Source: Branchiostoma floridae (lineage: Eukaryota; Chordata; Leptocardii; Amphioxiformes; Branchiostomatidae). Taken from it: a stretch of 64,000 nt of DNA. Shown here one piece after another: positions 63,360-64,000 of this stretch (its first letter is position 1; the number at the start of each line of letters is the position of its first letter). The notes under the pieces were generated by a model. It did no database searches and was not told the origin of the DNA. It worked only from the letters and a program-made list of their open reading frames with translations. The stretch is from NCBI RefSeq assembly GCF_000003815.2, contig NW_023365711.1, forward strand, positions 1 through 64,000, in the 5' to 3' direction. The position numbers were made by a program, and so were the translations under genes.

Positions 63360-64000
63360 GGTCCGGCAACTTAGTGGGTCCGGCAACTTATCGGGTCTAG
63401 CTGTTGAGTGTTGCAACTTACCATGTCCGGTAGCTTACCGGGTCCGGCAACTTACCGTATCCGGCAACTTACCGGGTCTGGCAACTTACCGGGTCCGACA
63501 GCTTACTAAGTCCGGCAACTTACCGGATCCTGCAACTTACCAGGTTCGGCAACTTACCATGTCCGGTAGCTTACGGGGTCCGGCAACTTACCGGGTCCGG
63601 CAACTTACCATGTACGGCAACTTACTGGGTCCGGCAACTTACTGGGTCCGGCAACTAATCGGGCTAGCTGCTGAGTCCGGCAACTTACCATGTCCGGTAG
63701 CTTACCGGGTCCGGCAACTTACCGAGTCCGGCAACTTACCAAATCCAGTAACTTACCAGGTTCGGCAACTTATCAGGTCTAGCAGCTTACTGGGTCCGGC
63801 AACTTACCGGGTCCGGCACCTTACCATGCATGTACAGCAGCTTATCGGGTCCTGCAATTTACGGGATCCAGCAACTTATCGGGTCTAGCAGCTGAGTCTG
63901 GCAACTTACCAAGTCCGGCAACTTACCGGATCCGGCAACTCACCAGGTTCAGCAGCTTACCAGGTCCAGCAGCTTACCGGACCCGGTAACTTACTGGGTC

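Larger units (their letters stand above)
12670..64000 (+). repeat. 17-bp tandem satellite array, at least 51 kb
   Basis: From 12670 to the window end the sequence is a head-to-tail array of a 17-bp unit, consensus GTCCGGCAACTTACCGG, always in the same orientation. The commonest internal variants are CAA/CAG/TAG/TAA after CCGG, and GGG, GAG, GTG, ATG, AAG, AGG, GGA or TGG after ACC. Some units are shortened or fused, for example TCTAGCAGCTGAGTCC, GTCCACAACTTACC and ACCTGTTCTAGCTTT, and these mark higher-order cassettes. About 48.1 kb is sequenced, or some 2,800 units. Each consensus unit has two CCGG sites. The plus strand has no stop in any frame of the consensus, while each minus frame has a TAA every 51 bp. 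The open frames are by-products. No function is shown by the sequence. Confidence 0.97.

Noticed and set aside
12670-64000. CRISPR-like array
   Set aside because: There are no unique spacers between constant repeats. The array is a continuous degenerate tandem repeat in a eukaryotic setting with no associated genes.
12670-64000. Centromeric or telomeric satellite
   Set aside because: The unit is far shorter than nucleosome length and is not a telomere motif, and nothing in the sequence gives chromosome position. It is possible but unsupported.

Overview
The window is non-coding eukaryotic DNA made almost entirely of repeats. I found no gene that I would call. The likely source is an amphioxus (Branchiostoma) or a related invertebrate deuterostome. 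This is inferred from recurring AACGTT/TAACGTTA motifs (for example 8476-8640), a tRNA-headed SINE with a tail type that I recall from amphioxus, and the density of short inverted-repeat elements. No marker gene confirms it.

Left part (1-12.67 kb): a nest of mobile elements. One element of about 3.8 kb is present twice in opposite orientation (1531 to about 5081, whose inner end falls in an assembly gap, and 5696-9480), so the region reads as a large interrupted palindrome. The right copy carries a SINE (6575-6804) that the left copy lacks. That right copy also interrupts a second element with about 56-bp terminal inverted repeats (5453-5664 plus 9481-10758), which itself contains 190-bp subrepeats. 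A diverged partial copy of the 3.8-kb family (257-677), a piggyBac-like end (985-1050), an 82-bp foldback element with a perfect 9-bp target-site duplication (11019-11100) and a GC-rich hairpin (11291-11341) complete this part.

Right part (12.67 kb to the window end): one continuous head-to-tail tandem array of a 17-bp unit, consensus GTCCGGCAACTTACCGG, at least 51 kb long and running off the right edge. About 48.1 kb is sequenced, or roughly 2,800 units. Eleven assembly gaps interrupt it. From about 18 kb onward the units are organised into kilobase-scale cassettes that recur as near-identical blocks at many offsets (about 1.1, 1.46, 2.2, 2.4, 2.5, 6.2, 11.6, 16.4 and 20.9 kb). This is the pattern expected from repeated unequal exchange and block duplication.

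The many open frames in the array are a by-product of the unit. Seventeen is not a multiple of three and the unit has no stop codon in its plus-strand frames, so all three plus frames read the same 17-residue periodic peptide. Three properties of the array deserve attention: two CCGG sites per unit with variants that look like CpG decay, a consensus-like 5' splice site in every minus-strand unit, and the interlocking duplication history. The window holds no metabolic pathway or operon.
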